Assembly: GCA_958510825.1 (NCBI GenBank)
Contig: OY294046.1
Coordinates: forward strand, 12,809,986-12,873,985
Origin: Brachypterus glaber
Taxonomy: Eukaryota; Arthropoda; Insecta; Coleoptera; Kateretidae
DNA: 64,000 nt
Direction: 5' to 3'
Every line of letters starts with the position of its first letter. The first letter of the stretch is position 1. The position numbers and the translations under genes are program-made. Below are positions 12,037 to 24,202 of the stretch, in pieces. The notes beneath the pieces are model-generated. The model had not been told where the DNA came from. It saw only the letters and a program-made list of their open reading frames with translations, and did not search any database.

Positions 12037-12943
12037 TAGAGGAAATGCGCCTAATTTCGGATGGTTTCCAAATTTCGGATAGTAGTGTATTTAAGATACT
12101 GTCTGCAAAGGTAAATAGAAACCTACTTTTATGTGAAGCCAAAAGTCAAACTAAATCCGTCCTGTAATATGATAACGGTAGAGCTTCTCCCCTTTAAATG
12201 GCAGCACAAATCGTTTATATTGCAAATGGCAGTTTTGTGCTCAGTTGCATTATTATGTTTGTTTATTTTATAAATAATCGTTATAAAAGTTTGTGATTCT
12301 GTCTTGGGTAAGTTATGATGTTAGTTAAATTGATCCACTATTCATAATTAAGCAATTTGAAAACGTAAACATTCTACAAATTTCTAATCTAAAAAGCAGA
12401 AAGTTGCCTAATTTCGGATAGACCATTTTTGTTCATTTTATTCCCAATTTCGGATATCTGCAAGGTAATTATTATTCAGGATAACCAACCATTAATTATT
12501 TTTTTTATATTGATACAACAAACTAAGATAAACAATTTTGAAAAAACGAAAATTACCTAAGATACTAAGATATTCGAAATTGGGAATCTAAAATTATAGT
12601 TCCTATAGTATTTCGTAGAAAATCGCTTAATGATTAAATTACGTCTTAAATGTGAAGGAATAACAAGAAACATAAGCCATGGGATCCAGATCTACTCTTG
12701 AAAATTTTTTTTCGGATATGTCCGAAATTAGGAGCCCTTTTTCAAATGCACAAAAATGCGCTGATTTTTTTTAACCGTGTTTTTTGGAAAAAATAAACTG
12801 TAATAAAATTGCTTTTATAATAAATCATGGTTCGCTATAATAAGTTGTATCTGGTTATATAAAAAAAATATCAAAAAGTAATACCGAGTATTAAATATTG
12901 AATACATTGTAAATGGTATCCGAAATTAGGCGACTTTCCTCTA
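12037..12943. mobile_element. TIR element family B, copy 1 (complete)
   Basis: The ends are TAGAGGAAATGCGCCTAATT and its partner aattaggcgactttcctcta, flanked by TA at 12035-12036 and 12944-12945. The word tttcggat occurs repeatedly near both ends (12057, 12074, 12414, 12434; 12712). The 907-bp interior has no supportable ORF. A second copy, interrupted twice, lies at 56404-58014. The TA target suggests a Tc1/mariner-related non-autonomous element. Confidence 0.8.
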
Positions 12944-13620
12944 TAGCCAAGGATTTCATAATTTCATAACTTCATTAAGATATAAGGGAACTGCCGAAAC
13001 CTTGATAACAATAACTATTATTAACAAGACACACAAATTGCAGAAGGGTACTCAAGATTATGCTCCGATATAATTCTACTTATCTTTTGGGAGACAATAT
13101 GTACACTGAAAAATGCAGTAAACAGCATAATTATTTACACTAACAAATTATTTTAGATATTTTTATGGGACTACACCTACTTGAAAGGAGGGTTATTTTT
13201 AACATTTTTGTTGTAGGTTTGTTTCCCTCTAGAGCCTTAACTAATGGGCCGATTTTAACAATCGAGATTTTTCTTGATTGCACGAGTGACATATGCCATA
13301 TGAAATGTCATGTTTCGGTAGTATTGATAGCTATTATCAGGAAATCAACTGAAAATCAAAGAAATCTATAGATTTGTACTCAGCTACTCAAAATACGGAA
13401 GGATGCCAGCTTTTCCTTGTAAAAATAAAACATCCGTGAAACCTCAAGTTTTGCTTGGTTATACGCTTTTTCCCCTAGACTAGGGGAATTCTGAGGTAAT
13501 GTAGAAAAATTCTAATATCGGATTCGAACTTAGCGACTCGAAATAAGTAGAAACCACATTGTTTCATTAACGTTACCGTGGATAAATATTACTTTAACGG
13601 AGCATGGAATTTACAACACT
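12944..13620. other. Intergenic interval, no gene seen
   Basis: An open frame of 68 residues at 13165-13371 has no recognisable domain. The rest shows no repeat shared in the window apart from generic AT-rich words. Confidence 0.4.
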
Positions 13621-14160
13621 CCATAACTTTTTTTTTTTTAGGTGGATTACTTTCAGTATTGGTAGAATTGATCCTTGTAATAAAAGTATTTTTTTCTGAT
13701 AAATTACTTTAAATGGAATTTTCTTTCAGCTTCTTTCGATTTTTTTAAAAGTTTAACCCCCGATAACTTTTTTTGTTTATGGGAGGATTACTTTCAAAAT
13801 TGGTAGAATTGATCCTTATAATAAAAGTATTTTTTTTTAAGTTACATTAATCGGAATTTTCTTTCAGCTTTTTTCGATTTTTTTTTAAGTTTAACCCCCC
13901 AAAACTATTTTGTTTTTTTTGTGGGGATTACTTTCAAAAACAATAGGAATATTCTCCTCATAGAACTTGATTTTCTGAAATTTTCAAGTCGATCAGATTA
14001 TTCGTTCTTGAGCTATCGTGTTCACAAAAAACGTGACATCGGACGGATAGACAGACGGGCATTTGAAAAAAAAAGTTGCTTATTTTTTCATAAAAAATAT
14101 TTATATCCAAGAATTTTTTGTCTAGAACGATTTTTAAATTTTTTTGAAAAGTCTGTATAA
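13621..14160. repeat. About 140-bp tandem repeat, 2.5 units
   Basis: Units begin near 13623, 13763 and 13902 (ataactttttttg, ggattactttcaaaattggt, agaattgatccttataataa, ggaattttctttcagctttt, cgatttttttaaaagtttaac). The third unit runs into a tail with gagctatcgtgttcac and ggacggatagacagac. A related segment in opposite orientation lies at 39395-39640 inside the long-TIR element, and a diverged one at 26225-26345. An old dispersed repeat of unknown class. Confidence 0.6.
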
Positions 14161-14429
14161 TACTATTCTAGCGCAGCCGCTCTGAATAGTATAATAATAA
14201 TATTATATCATAATATAATTTTTATTCAAATTTATATAAATGAAAACAAAGTATGGTGAACTTTGTTTTTTGGTGATCCTGCAGTTTTCCCTCATTCCGT
14301 GGGAGAAATTCTGCCCTTTCCATATTGTATAGAATAGCTTTCAATACAAAATCCCAGCAGGAATTTATATGTGGTTCATGTTGCGTTTGATTACATTACA
14401 ACTACCCCACATAGGAAGATTTAAAAATA

Positions 14430-15759
14430 CAGGGTGGCCCAAAAAAACCGGACACTTTTTAAACCGTTATAACTTTTTTGCCTTTTGACCGATTTATACC
14501 AAATTTAAAATGGATATACTACAAACATGTAAGATTTGGAAGATAATTTTATTTGCTTAACATATTATTATATTGTCTAATAATAAAGCTTTTTTCTAAT
14601 GGGTTGTTTTAAAGCTTTGGGTATTAAGCAAAATTTATAATATGATAACTTTCCGACTTCACTATGTTCAATGATCTTTCTTTAATAGATGAGTGTTTAA
14701 ATTTTAATTTAAGTTGTAGTTTATTTTTATTCATATTTTTCCGAAAGGTTGCATATTGCAATAAACTGAGCTTTAAACGTAAAAAACTGATTCAGTAGGA
14801 GTTTTATTTATCTGATATCTCTAAAAAAAAATAATTCGTAGTTTAAAAAGTATTCAAAATGACCAAAAAACTGAAAAAATGTCGAAAATATGAAAGCTGA
14901 ATTTTAGATGTATAATTTAAGAAATATGGGTATAAAATAACACAAAAATTATAAATGGCGTAAGGAAATTCGAAAATTGTACTACATTTAACATGATAAA
15001 TAATAAATTGCTAAAATAAAACAAGATTTAAGTATTTGCTAAATGAAGAAAGAATTTAAAGAAGAAATATCTTTTTATTACAAATAAATTAAATTATATT
15101 TTACACTTATTTTCTAACAATAATATAAAACCATATTATGGTACAGGATCTTGGTTGGTTATTTGCAGTAATAATTCCATATTGGTTTACAAAAATTCCC
15201 ATCATCCTTTATTTTAAGTTAAAATTTTTAACACAAGCACTTTTTTTCGTTTTGACATAAACTACTTATTTCTTATTTTTCTACACAATTTTATTTTTAA
15301 ATATATTTATTCTTTATTTTTCATCTTCTTTAAAATATATATCCCTCACAATGGAGTTTTAATACGTTTTTATTAGTTTTTTGATTTGTGATTTTTGTTA
15401 TTTACAATTTGACATAAAATTTTTTGAGACATGTCAAAATTACTTTTAGATAACTGCCTAAAATTAAGAATTTAAATTAAAAGTTAAACACACACAACTA
15501 TTGAAGAAAGACCATTAAACATAATACATAAAGAAAAGTTATCATTTTTTACATTTTGCTCTAATCCCCATGGCTTTAAAATAACCCCTTAAGAAAAAGC
15601 TTTTTTACTAAGAAATATGATAATAATTGAAATGAATAAAATTATACACCGAATTTCACATGTTTTGAGCCTATTTATTTCAAAGTTAGTAAAGATCGCT
15701 GAAAAGGCAAAAAAGTTATAAAGCTTTAAAAAGTGTCCGGTTTTTTTTAGGCCACCCTG
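14430..15759. mobile_element. 1.33-kb long-TIR element, TA target
   Basis: It starts CAGGGTGGCCCAAAAAAACC and ends ggttttttttaggccaccctg, flanked by TA (14428-14429, 15760-15761). Pairing continues for about 300 bp on each side, for example gttcaatgatctttctttaa with ttgaagaaagaccattaaac. Length and TA target are mariner-like, but there is no transposase frame; the interior is AT-rich with stops everywhere. Confidence 0.75.
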
Positions 15760-17346
15760 TACGTGTTTGTTTTACATTAACATTTATCTACTTGCGTTTC
15801 ATAATAACGTTTTTGTAGTTTTGGTTTGCATGTTACAATAAGCCTAATTGTAAAACAGTTTTAGTAACTCTTTTATTAATTGTAAGTTTTGCGGATTTTT
15901 TTTGTTCATAAGTTGGAAACAAAAGAAAAAATTAAAATTATTGGAAATTTCTAAAAATACTGATTTATTATTATTATTTAAAAGTATTTAATGAACTAAT
16001 ACACAGCTTACAGTTATTATATTAATAAATATGTATATTTTGTATTATTTTGTATGTGATTTTGGGCTGTGTTTGATTTTGTGTCAGTTAGGTTCAAGTT
16101 ACTTAGATGTAAGTTCCATTAAAAAAACAAATTAAAATTTTTTAATTTTCAGTGTCATTGTTACCAATATAAATACATCAAATTCCTCAAATCAGTCATA
16201 TTGAAATTATTCAAAACTAAAGTACTTTGTAAGACAAAATAAAACGAGCAAATCATAAAATAGTATAAAGACCTCTTTCCGCAAAACATTATATATTATT
16301 ATTATATCTAAAATATATATATTATTATTATAATATATAAGTTCAAGTATACGTAATATGTACACATTATAATAAATTAGAAAAAACGTATAAAAAACGA
16401 TCGATCCGAACGATTTTGTTTTATATTTGACTAACTTACTTCTTATGGTGTGTTTAAACAATTTATGAAAAAAATCAGGGGTCGGAAACAAAAAGTTAAA
16501 ATTTGCAAAAAATCACCGTGCTTTTGGGTGTCTCCGTCTACGTTAGGTTTTTGAGAAAAATAGGCTCAAAATGTAAATGTTAGAAACGTTATTTTTTAAA
16601 AAGTTTATCAAGTTTGGTTCTGGCTTAATTTTTTTTGTTGGAACAGGAGTTTGTTGGTACCTAAAAGCATGTGATTAGAATATTAATAAGCATCTTCACC
16701 GCCTTCACCGCATTTTTTTTAGAAATCTCAAGAAGAAATCATTTTGGAATTATTAAAAAGAAAACAGAATAATATGTAATTAAATTAGTTGCACTAATAT
16801 GAAAATGTGGGGGGTGGCCCCTATCCCCTTTTAAGGCGCCCATGTTTCTAAATGTTTTAAGGTTCAAGTTCCCACTAGATTAGGATATTATTTCTGTGTA
16901 AAGATCCTTTACCAAAGTAGTTCATTAATAGCAGACCATTTTAACAATTCAAGAGTATTGCGGGCGGAAACTCAAGTTAAGATCCTTTAATGCTGTCTTA
17001 CTTAAATGGCAAAACAATCTATGTTAAAGGGAAATAGATACTCATATGAAGTATCTGGATAATCAAATTCTGAAACGAGGGGCGCAAATTTTATCAAGGG
17101 CACTAAATTTGGTCTCCCTTTCAAAAACACTGTCCGAAAGGTGGTTTTGATGCGTCCGATCATGTATTTTAGTACTATTTAGAAAATATATATTTTCGAA
17201 TACTACCCTTAGTTTTGTGATAGCTGAACTAATGCCTAAATATAACGACAAGGTTATATGCTATGCTGCACTTATCAATGTAGGATTTTGTTCAAAGAAA
17301 AATATTATAGGGAGGTTTATTAAAAAGTGATTTTACCCAGTTTTAT
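15760..17346. other. AT-rich interval, no supportable gene
   Basis: Tat/att-rich DNA. A 94-residue minus-strand frame at 16207-16491 is Tyr/Ile/Phe-rich because it crosses a tatattattatta tract, and it has no recognisable domain. No complete element was identified. Confidence 0.4.
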
Positions 17347-17605
17347 GGGAGGATTGGTGTAGTGGACTACCGCGTCGTACTTGGCGAGTTTACTACACAA
17401 ATAGCGTGAGTTCGATTCTCACCGGCGCCGATTTGCCTTTTTCAGTTAATTAATAATTGAAATTTGGCGAAGGCGTAAGTGAAGTGGACACTCCCTATAA
17501 ATTGGTTCGAAAGTCAATTAAAGCCGGTGGTTCCCTCTACTACTAGCCCACACAAGTCCTGGACTTAGGGGATGCTTGATTAAGTAGAATAGTACGAGGT
17601 TAAAC
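17347..17605 (+). mobile_element. tRNA-derived SINE, full-length copy
   Basis: The head contains a perfect RNA polymerase III A box, TGGTGTAGTGG (17355-17365), and a perfect B box, GTTCGATTC (17410-17418), 44 bp apart. The body is tRNA-unrelated (gaaatttggcgaaggcgtaa, ggacactccctata, cacacaagtcctggac), and the 3' end is gtacgaggttaaacaaa. A 5'-truncated copy at 30127-30345 shares the whole body and ends in a (caaa)n tail. The head does not fold as an intact tRNA. Its LINE partner was not identified. Confidence 0.85.
17355..17418 (+). promoter_or_regulatory. Internal pol III promoter (A and B boxes) of the SINE
   Basis: TGGTGTAGTGG fits the consensus TRGYNNARNGG at every position, and GTTCGATTC fits GWTCRANNC. 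Order and spacing are those of type 2 pol III promoters. Confidence 0.8.
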
Positions 17606-17932
17606 AAAAATGTAAAAAAATGTATGTGTTTTATGTTTTTACATTCAACATTCAACAACTAAATTTTAGTTTTTAGGAAATCTATCAATCGCAAATACAG
17701 TTTTAACTTATAGGTTTTTAAGAAACTTTAAAATATTTTTAAGAAACGATTCGTAAAAAATATTTTGACGTTTAAAATTAAAGCTGTATAAGTAGTGGAT
17801 TTCTAAAAATTAATATAAAAACAGTAAATTTACCTTAATACATTTTTTATAAATAGCTCAATACGGAGTAAGCGCCATCTAAACAAGTTTTTATTCGATT
17901 AATTCTAAAAGCGACACTTTTCGTTTATGTTT

Positions 17933-17990
17933 TACGGGCGAAAAGTTGAACTTTGTGGCCCTAGGGCCGTAAGGTTTTTTTCGCCCGCTA
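17933..17990. repeat. Hairpin with cgggcgaaaa / ttttcgcccg arms
   Basis: acgggcgaaaa pairs with ttttttcgcccg, and a perfect ggccctagggcc palindrome sits in the loop (17961-17972). The GC-rich core is out of character with the neighbourhood. Function unknown. Confidence 0.55.
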
Positions 17991-18024
17991 ACTAAAAATT
18001 TTTATTTTTAAGCTTTTTAAAAGA

Positions 18025-18430
18025 AGATGCTTTACCTTTACTGTAATATTTATAAAGAAATATGACCCTTTGGTCACTTTTGGTCTTGAACTAACTGTTC
18101 TTTTTGACCAGATACAGTTATTATAATCATTTCATACAAAATAAAAATTTCTTCTACAACATAACCTCAAAATATATATTAACCGATTAATCTGTATCCA
18201 TACACTAAAATAAATTACACACACAAAATTTCAATTGTAAAATCAATTTCAATATTTATAATATTCATAGAAGGGTTTCAGAAGTGGTATTTTTTCATAA
18301 CAGACACATTTTAACAGAAATTAATCACCAAGCTATAGCTTTTTGAATTTGAAAATGAAGCCGCACGGAAAAGAAACGATTCAATTGTTTTTTTTAGCGA
18401 TGTGATTGGATAGCAATTTGTCATGGATAA
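18025..18430 (+). repeat. 400-bp dispersed repeat F, copy 1
   Basis: Direct copy of 20793-21184 with scattered differences: gatgctttaccttt, gtaatatttataaagaaata, ttttggtcttgaacta, ccactaaaataaat, gaaaccgcacgcaaaagaaa. No ORF is conserved between the copies. The two lie 2.8 kb apart in the same orientation; class unknown. Confidence 0.75.
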
Positions 18431-18630
18431 CTAGATAAGTAATAATACAGTAAAAATAAATATTTTTTGCAATTTAAAATTAAGTATATTTTAATAATTT
18501 AATATAATTAGTAACAATCCAATAAAAAATGTTGTATAATACACGGGCAAAAAGTTAAATTTCGATTTCGTAGGTTTATTACTTATTAATTATTATTTAA
18601 AAAAAAAACATATAGGATGCTTGAAGAAAA

Positions 18631-18767
18631 AATAGTATGTTTCACTCAGAGGAAAAGTGTTTTTTTACTCGTCTGTAGTTTCCGGACTACGCTTCGCATC
18701 GTCCGTAAATTCTACAGACTAGTAAAAAAAGCTTCACTTTTCCTCTTAGTAAAACAATATACTATTT
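18631..18767. mobile_element. Hairpin MITE family G, long copy
   Basis: aatagtatgtttcactcaga, gaggaaaagtg and actcgtctgtag pair with their mirror images at the other end (ctacagactagt, cacttttcctctta, aatatactatt). A second copy at 32477-32580 shares both arms and the preceding ggaYgcttgaagaaa but lacks about 34 bp of the centre. The 72-residue frame here is a shadow. Confidence 0.75.
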
Positions 18768-19559
18768 TCGCGACCTCTGACGTAACCCCACATTTGTTTA
18801 CTTGCTGTGTTATTAAATATTCCACTTTTTGGTAAAATATTAAAAATATTACTTATTTATATATATAATAAAAAATAAATAATATATTATTTATTTTTTA
18901 TTTTTTATTTATTACTTATTTATCTATTACTTATTTATATATTATTTATTTATAATACTGCTAGCACTTATATATCAAGGGAGTAAACTGGTTGCTGAGA
19001 GCTAAAATACAATATACTCCTGAGGTCTATATACTATTTTTTGCACGACCGATAACTATATTTACATAAACTTTAAATTAAAACATTTATTCTGAACAAC
19101 TAGTCAATTTTTGCAATTTTTTTTTTAAATTAAATCAAGATATCCATGAATCCCGAAGTAACAGGTTTGCGTTTTTAATTTTTTTTTCAATATATAGCCG
19201 TAGTATATAAAATGTGATATTCTGTTAGAACAAATTTTACGAAGTTTACAAAAAAAAAGTAATAAAAAATATGGATTTTGATGAAATAATTCTGTCGAAA
19301 CTGATCCCATGGTGGTTATTGAGAACCAGGCAGCAGAGCATATTTTAAATTTATTGCCATCCATCTATATTTGAAAGTTTACAGCTATCGTGGTTAACAT
19401 GATACAGATGCGTAGTAAAACAATGGATTTAATTCTGCAAAAGAGGCAGAAAAATAATGTTTTAGTCCCGGTCGTGCAAAATAATATTTTTATTTGGGTT
19501 TAAAAAAATAAAAAATCAAGGTTTTCATCAATTATTTTTTAATGGGTAAATCCTATTTT
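18768..19559. other. AT-rich interval with ttatttat runs
   Basis: 18840-18960 is a degenerate ttattta/tattat simple repeat. Possible weak inverted arms around cacgaccgat (19043) and cggtcgtgca (19470). No gene is supportable; the minus frame 19125-19364 has no recognisable domain. Confidence 0.4.
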
Positions 19560-19790
19560 TTTATATAGAACATAGAAGAAAGTAAAAAATCAATAAAAAA
19601 GTTCTATTTTTTTGCCAAATCTTTGGTAAGCTTTGCAATGCACAAACGATTTTCTTATTCGACTTATTCTAAAAGAATCACTTTTGTTTGGATAAATTTA
19701 ATTTTTTCATATGCAACATAGAAGAACGTAAGAAAGCAATAAAAAAATCTAATTTTTTACCAAAGCAGCAAACGAATTTTTTATTATTTT
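19560..19790 (+). repeat. Degenerate 145-bp direct repeat
   Basis: aacatagaagaaagtaaaaa, tcaataaaaaagttctattt, tttgccaaa at 19568 is repeated with changes at about 19713 (aacatagaagaacgtaagaa). It looks like an old tandem duplication. Confidence 0.5.
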
Positions 19791-19982
19791 TTGAAAGATA
19801 CTGTTAAAAGTTCTTGGTGAAGGTCCTGTTTCGTTACAATTTCATAATTTGGAAACTTACGTAAGAATTCTAGTTAAATTTTATTCGTAGAATCTGTAAA
19901 AAAAGTCCAAACCTGTAAAAAATAACAATACAGATAATAACTTGCATATGTATCCAAACGACATAGAACGTATTTAGAAATG

Positions 19983-20256
19983 CTATCGAATAATTCGTAA
20001 AATATAATTGTAATTTATAATTAGCAAGACCTTCTTTTGGTCAGTTTCTGGAAAAATAAATATTAAGTGGAGCAGTGTTTGTTGTTTTGTCATAATCTAT
20101 CAAAAATTATTAGACATTAAAAATGTTTTGAGCTGTAAGGTATCTAAATATTTCTAAACACTGCTCAACCTAACTTTTTTTTCTAAAAAATTCTTAAAAA
20201 TAATCCAGATTAAAATTGTAACAAAAAACAATTTTACGAATTATTCGATTGTATTT
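19983..20256. mobile_element. Foldback, about 270 bp
   Basis: tcgaataattcgtaaaa at the left mirrors ttttacgaattattcga at the right, with further pairing at gagcagtgttt / aaacactgctc. No TSD was clear and there is no other copy in the window. Likely a small non-autonomous element. Confidence 0.55.
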
Positions 20257-20711
20257 TTAAATACTAAGTCTTTATTCATATTTGTAAGTTAATATAATGT
20301 ATAGTTATTTTTTTACAGGTGATGAAAGTTTACTAAAACAAATTTTTGATTTTCATTTTCTCGAAAACTAAAACAGATAGACTAATTCTGTAAATGAATT
20401 CGGATTCTGCGGACAAAACTTAACTAGAATTATTATTCAAATTCCCAAAATTGTAAAATTTTAAGACAACAAGGCAATTACCAACAATTTTTAACAGTAC
20501 CTTCTGAAAACCATCTGCTGCGATTTTGCTGTTGATGGTTATGAATAGTCTAGACCCCATTCTACCAATATCCACTGGTTGTTTCCTTTTGGACCACTCT
20601 TTGAAACTTAAGTTTACCTCAGGCCTGCCGTGTAGCACAATTTAAATGAACCTTTTTTTTAAGTATGGTTTTCATCGTTTTTAAATTTTCGGTTTCTGAC
20701 ACCGTACCCGA

Positions 20712-20783
20712 GTTAACTCGTAACTTTTTTCAACCGAGTTCCCGAAGGTTAACTTGTAACTTTTTTCAACCTAGTTCCCAAAG
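20712..20783 (+). repeat. 36-bp tandem duplication
   Basis: gttaactcgtaacttttttc ... gttcccgaag (20712-20747) is followed by a second unit with three changes (20748-20783) and the start of a third. It lies immediately upstream of repeat F copy 2. Confidence 0.75.
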
Positions 20784-20792
20784 GTTAAATAG

Positions 20793-21184
20793 GATGCTTT
20801 ACCTTTGCTGTAATATTTATAAAGAAATATGACTTTTTGGTCACTTTTGGTCTTGAACTATATGTTTTTTTTGACCAGATTCAAGTATTATAATCGTTTT
20901 ATATAAATAAAATTTATTCTATAACATAAAGTCAAAACATATGGGTAACCGGGTAATCTGGATTCATCCACTAAAATAAATCACAATCACAAAATTTCAG
21001 TTGTAAAATCAATATTTATAATATTTATAGCACGGTTTCAGAAGTATTATTATTTTCATAACAAATACATTTCAACACATATTAATCAAAACACTACGCT
21101 AATTTGAAAATGAAACCGCACGCAAAAGAAACAATTCAACTGATTTGTTTAGCGATATAATTGGATAACAGTTTGTCATCGATA
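20793..21184 (+). repeat. 400-bp dispersed repeat F, copy 2
   Basis: Same repeat as 18025-18430, same orientation, diverged by substitutions and short indels throughout. No coding potential is conserved. Confidence 0.75.
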
Positions 21185-21205
21185 GGCTATAAAACAGTGA
21201 AAGAA

Positions 21206-21338
21206 TAGTATATTCTATAACTAGTATGGAATAGACAATATTCCGCGCGAGCGGAAAGTTTGTCATACGAGCCGGCAGGCGAGTATGACGGTCCCGCGAG
21301 CGCGGAATGACTATTCCATACGTGTTGTAGACTATACT
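21206..21338. mobile_element. Hairpin element with nested GC-rich core
   Basis: Outer arms agtatattctataactagta, tggaatag, attccgcgcgagcgg pair with ccgcgagcgcggaatgacta, ttccatacgtgttgtagact. Inside lies a second hairpin, gtcatacgagccggcaggcgagtatgac, with gtcatac/gtatgac arms. Overlapping minus-strand frames are shadows of the palindrome. Confidence 0.7.
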
Positions 21339-21575
21339 TTTTCTTCGACTGCAAATATGAAACACTGTATGGCTTTAAACTGCGGACAAGGTTAAAAACA
21401 ATTTTTTTTGTGACTCGACATTGTAAATGCAACAAAACACATATTTTTAAATAAAGCAGTTAATGATATTTAATAATTTTATCAAATGAGTACTTAAAAA
21501 ATATTTTTATTTAATTTTGGCACATATTTACATATTATAATGCAAAAATTGAAGGTTATGTCAGATTGTCATGAC

Positions 21576-21775
21576 NNNNNNNNNNNNNNNNNNNNNNNNN
21601 NNNNNNNNNNNNNNNNNNNNNNNNNNNNNNNNNNNNNNNNNNNNNNNNNNNNNNNNNNNNNNNNNNNNNNNNNNNNNNNNNNNNNNNNNNNNNNNNNNNN
21701 NNNNNNNNNNNNNNNNNNNNNNNNNNNNNNNNNNNNNNNNNNNNNNNNNNNNNNNNNNNNNNNNNNNNNNNNNNN
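21576..21775. other. Assembly gap (200 N)
   Basis: Exactly 200 undetermined bases. The round number suggests a placeholder rather than a measured length. Open frames running through it are meaningless. Confidence 0.99.
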
Positions 21776-22570
21776 AAAAAAATATCTATATTTTTTAATA
21801 TTCTTCGTCAACGCATTTTTTAAAAAGGACATTTAAAAAACACCAACATCTATACAAGAAAAATACGTTAATTTTAAAAGCTTATTACATGCTTATTAAA
21901 AGCCTAAATCATAAAGATAATAATTTTTTTGTTATTGTTTCCCGGATATGGCTGTCTTCTTTATAATATATTACATTATAAGAAAAAACGTGAAATGATA
22001 TATTGTTGCGAAATAAATTTAATTACATATATAAAAATTACATTTTATTGTTCGCAGTACTGCGATTTAAAAGAAATATTTTATGATACCTACATTTGAT
22101 AAATTACTTTTTGGTTAACAATGTGTAGCTTTTCAAAATTAAAGTATAATTCCTGCAGGTAATTGCAATGGGTATTTTAAAAAAGGCGATTTTTGGATGA
22201 AAAATACAAAAATAACATTCTGTGTCGTTTAGCATACGTATGCATTAATTTTAGGTCAATAAAACAATAAAATTAGCCTTATCCCACTTATAAACATATT
22301 TAAGAGTTGAAAACTAAAAATATTAATGTTTTTATATTTATGCATTTTGCATAACTACGGACATTTGATTTTGATTAATAAAAAAAAACGACAATTTAAT
22401 TTTTTTTTGACCTGAAATGTGGCATAGAGAATACAATTTATATATATGTAGTATGCTGTACTGATAAGTGAAAATACCTTACCCCTATGATTTTTTTACC
22501 CCTCTTTTGTCTAATCTAAAATTGTGCTTATTGTTTGCTTTTTAATTTATAAAATATAATTTATTTGTGG
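21776..22570. other. AT-rich interval, no gene seen
   Basis: No ORF of interest, no repeat shared in the window and no RNA-gene signal. Confidence 0.5.
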
Positions 22571-22838
22571 ATTAATGCCAACGAACTAATAACTCTTTTC
22601 TCTAGAATAGGCATTTCATTCGTTAAAACTGACAAAAACGTCGGCAACATAAACATTCGTCTGTCTTACTCACAAATCTTTGTTCTAACAGAGACAACAA
22701 TACCAGTTACTGGTAATTGTTATTGTTCAGACCTGAATATAGGTACTATTTGTTTACAAACAAACCGAGATGTTGGCGATACTTTATTTTAACGGTATGC
22801 GTATTCTAGAAAGAAAAGTTATTAGTTCGTTGATTAAT
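22571..22838. mobile_element. Foldback, about 270 bp
   Basis: Left attaatgccaacgaactaat, aactcttttctctagaatag and cgttaaaa mirror right attctagaaagaaaagttat, tagttcgttgattaat. The centre is a short perfect palindrome, taccagttactggta. A 75-residue frame inside is a by-product. Confidence 0.65.
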
Positions 22839-22925
22839 ACGTTTTAATTAAGACGTATGTGTATTAAATATAAATATTATTATTATATTAAATATAAATT
22901 ATATTCTCTCCATAAATATCAATTC

Positions 22926-23091
22926 GTGATACTAGGTTAGGTACCGGTGCTTTTTTTTTCAAATTTTACTCATATTAATCCCAATTTTTGGAAAATGCAA
23001 CTCCTGCTAAAGCAGTTGTTGCATTTTCGTCATTGGGTTTAATATTCGTAAAATTTATGTAAAAAACCACCAAAACCTAACCTAGTATCAC
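22926..23091. mobile_element. 166-bp palindromic MITE
   Basis: Ends GTGATACTAGGTTAGG / CCTAACCTAGTATCAC are perfect inverted copies over 16 bp, and pairing extends weakly outward (tatcaattc / ttatgata). An internal hairpin is present: aaatgcaact-cctgctaaag-cagttgttgcattt. No other copy is in the window. Confidence 0.8.
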
Positions 23092-24000
23092 TTATGATAT
23101 TACCCATGATAATATTTTTTGTTAGTTTTTGTGACATAAGGGGCGGAGATTTAGAATTTTTGAAATTTCGAGTTCTTTGAAATACCCTACTGCAGTGGGT
23201 ATACACACGTGTTACACGTACAGTACACCTATAGATAAAAATGAAAATAAAATTTATTACGTTACTTTAAAGTAGATTAAATTAAATGAAAATAAAATAT
23301 ATAACATTATTTTCAAGTAAATTACAGCATTGAAGGCTATGTTACATAGCCTATCTTTCATTTTTTTTTTATTATCGATCATATTGATTTCAAATCTGCA
23401 AAACCAAATTAAATATCGACCTCTAAATTATTAGAATAAGATGTAAAGATACGTAATGCTTTGCATTCTATAGAAAACTCTTCACATATTCCATCCTAAG
23501 AAGGTTTTTTAATCGTTCCCTTGAAAAGGTTCTTAGTATAATGCTGTAAACATTCTCAGCATGATTAGAGTATTTTGCTAAGAATATTCCCAATACAGAT
23601 TCTTACAATATTCTAATGGGAATATTTTTAGAATAATGCTAAGCATGATTAGAGTATTTTGCTAAGAATATTCCCAAATACATATTCTTAAAATATTCTA
23701 ATGGGGATGTTTTTAGAATTGTAATATGGAGTCTATATTATTTTAATTTTATTAGGTTAGAATTACAAATATTCTTAAAATTGTTGTTAATAACATAAGT
23801 TTGAACCTTAAGTAGTAGAAATGGATGTGTCTTTAGACATAAAGTGATTTTATATAGTTTTAGACAAAAAATTAAATTAATTACAACATTGAAGCATAAG
23901 TGCTTCTACTCTTAACATTCTTAGCATGATTAGAATATTTTGCTAAGAATATTCCCAGTACATATTCTTAAAATATTCTAATGGGAATATTCTTAGAATA

Positions 24001-24202
24001 GGGAAGGTTCAAGTATTACATAACGCAAATTGTACCAAAATTCATACACTTCATAGCGCGTTTCTCGCGTTATTAAAGGCTGTAAAAATTTCATGTTTTG
24101 GCTACCCCCCAAATAGGAGGTATGTTAGGGGGTAGCCGGAACCGGGGTATGAGGTGTGTCAATTTTGGTAGAACTTGCGTTAAGTAATACTTGAACGTTC
24201 CC
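24001..24202. mobile_element. MITE family A, copy 3 (ATA duplication)
   Basis: Inserted in the array after tttttagaata-like sequence and followed by ataatgct. Comparison with the empty site at 24848-24862 (agaataatgctaagc) shows a duplicated ATA (23998-24000, 24203-24205). Shorter than copies 4 and 5 because part of the right arm is missing. Confidence 0.85.

Noticed and set aside
16207..16491. 94-residue minus frame, hydrophobic, as a membrane protein
   Set aside because: Composition (Tyr, Ile, Phe, Leu) is explained by the underlying tatatta tract; no start context, domain or conserved copy.
17347..17430. Possible tRNA gene (A and B boxes present)
   Set aside because: The sequence cannot form a full cloverleaf and continues into a tRNA-unrelated body found again at 30127, so it is a SINE head.
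21540..21836. Open frames of 75-98 residues
   Set aside because: They consist almost entirely of the 200-N gap.
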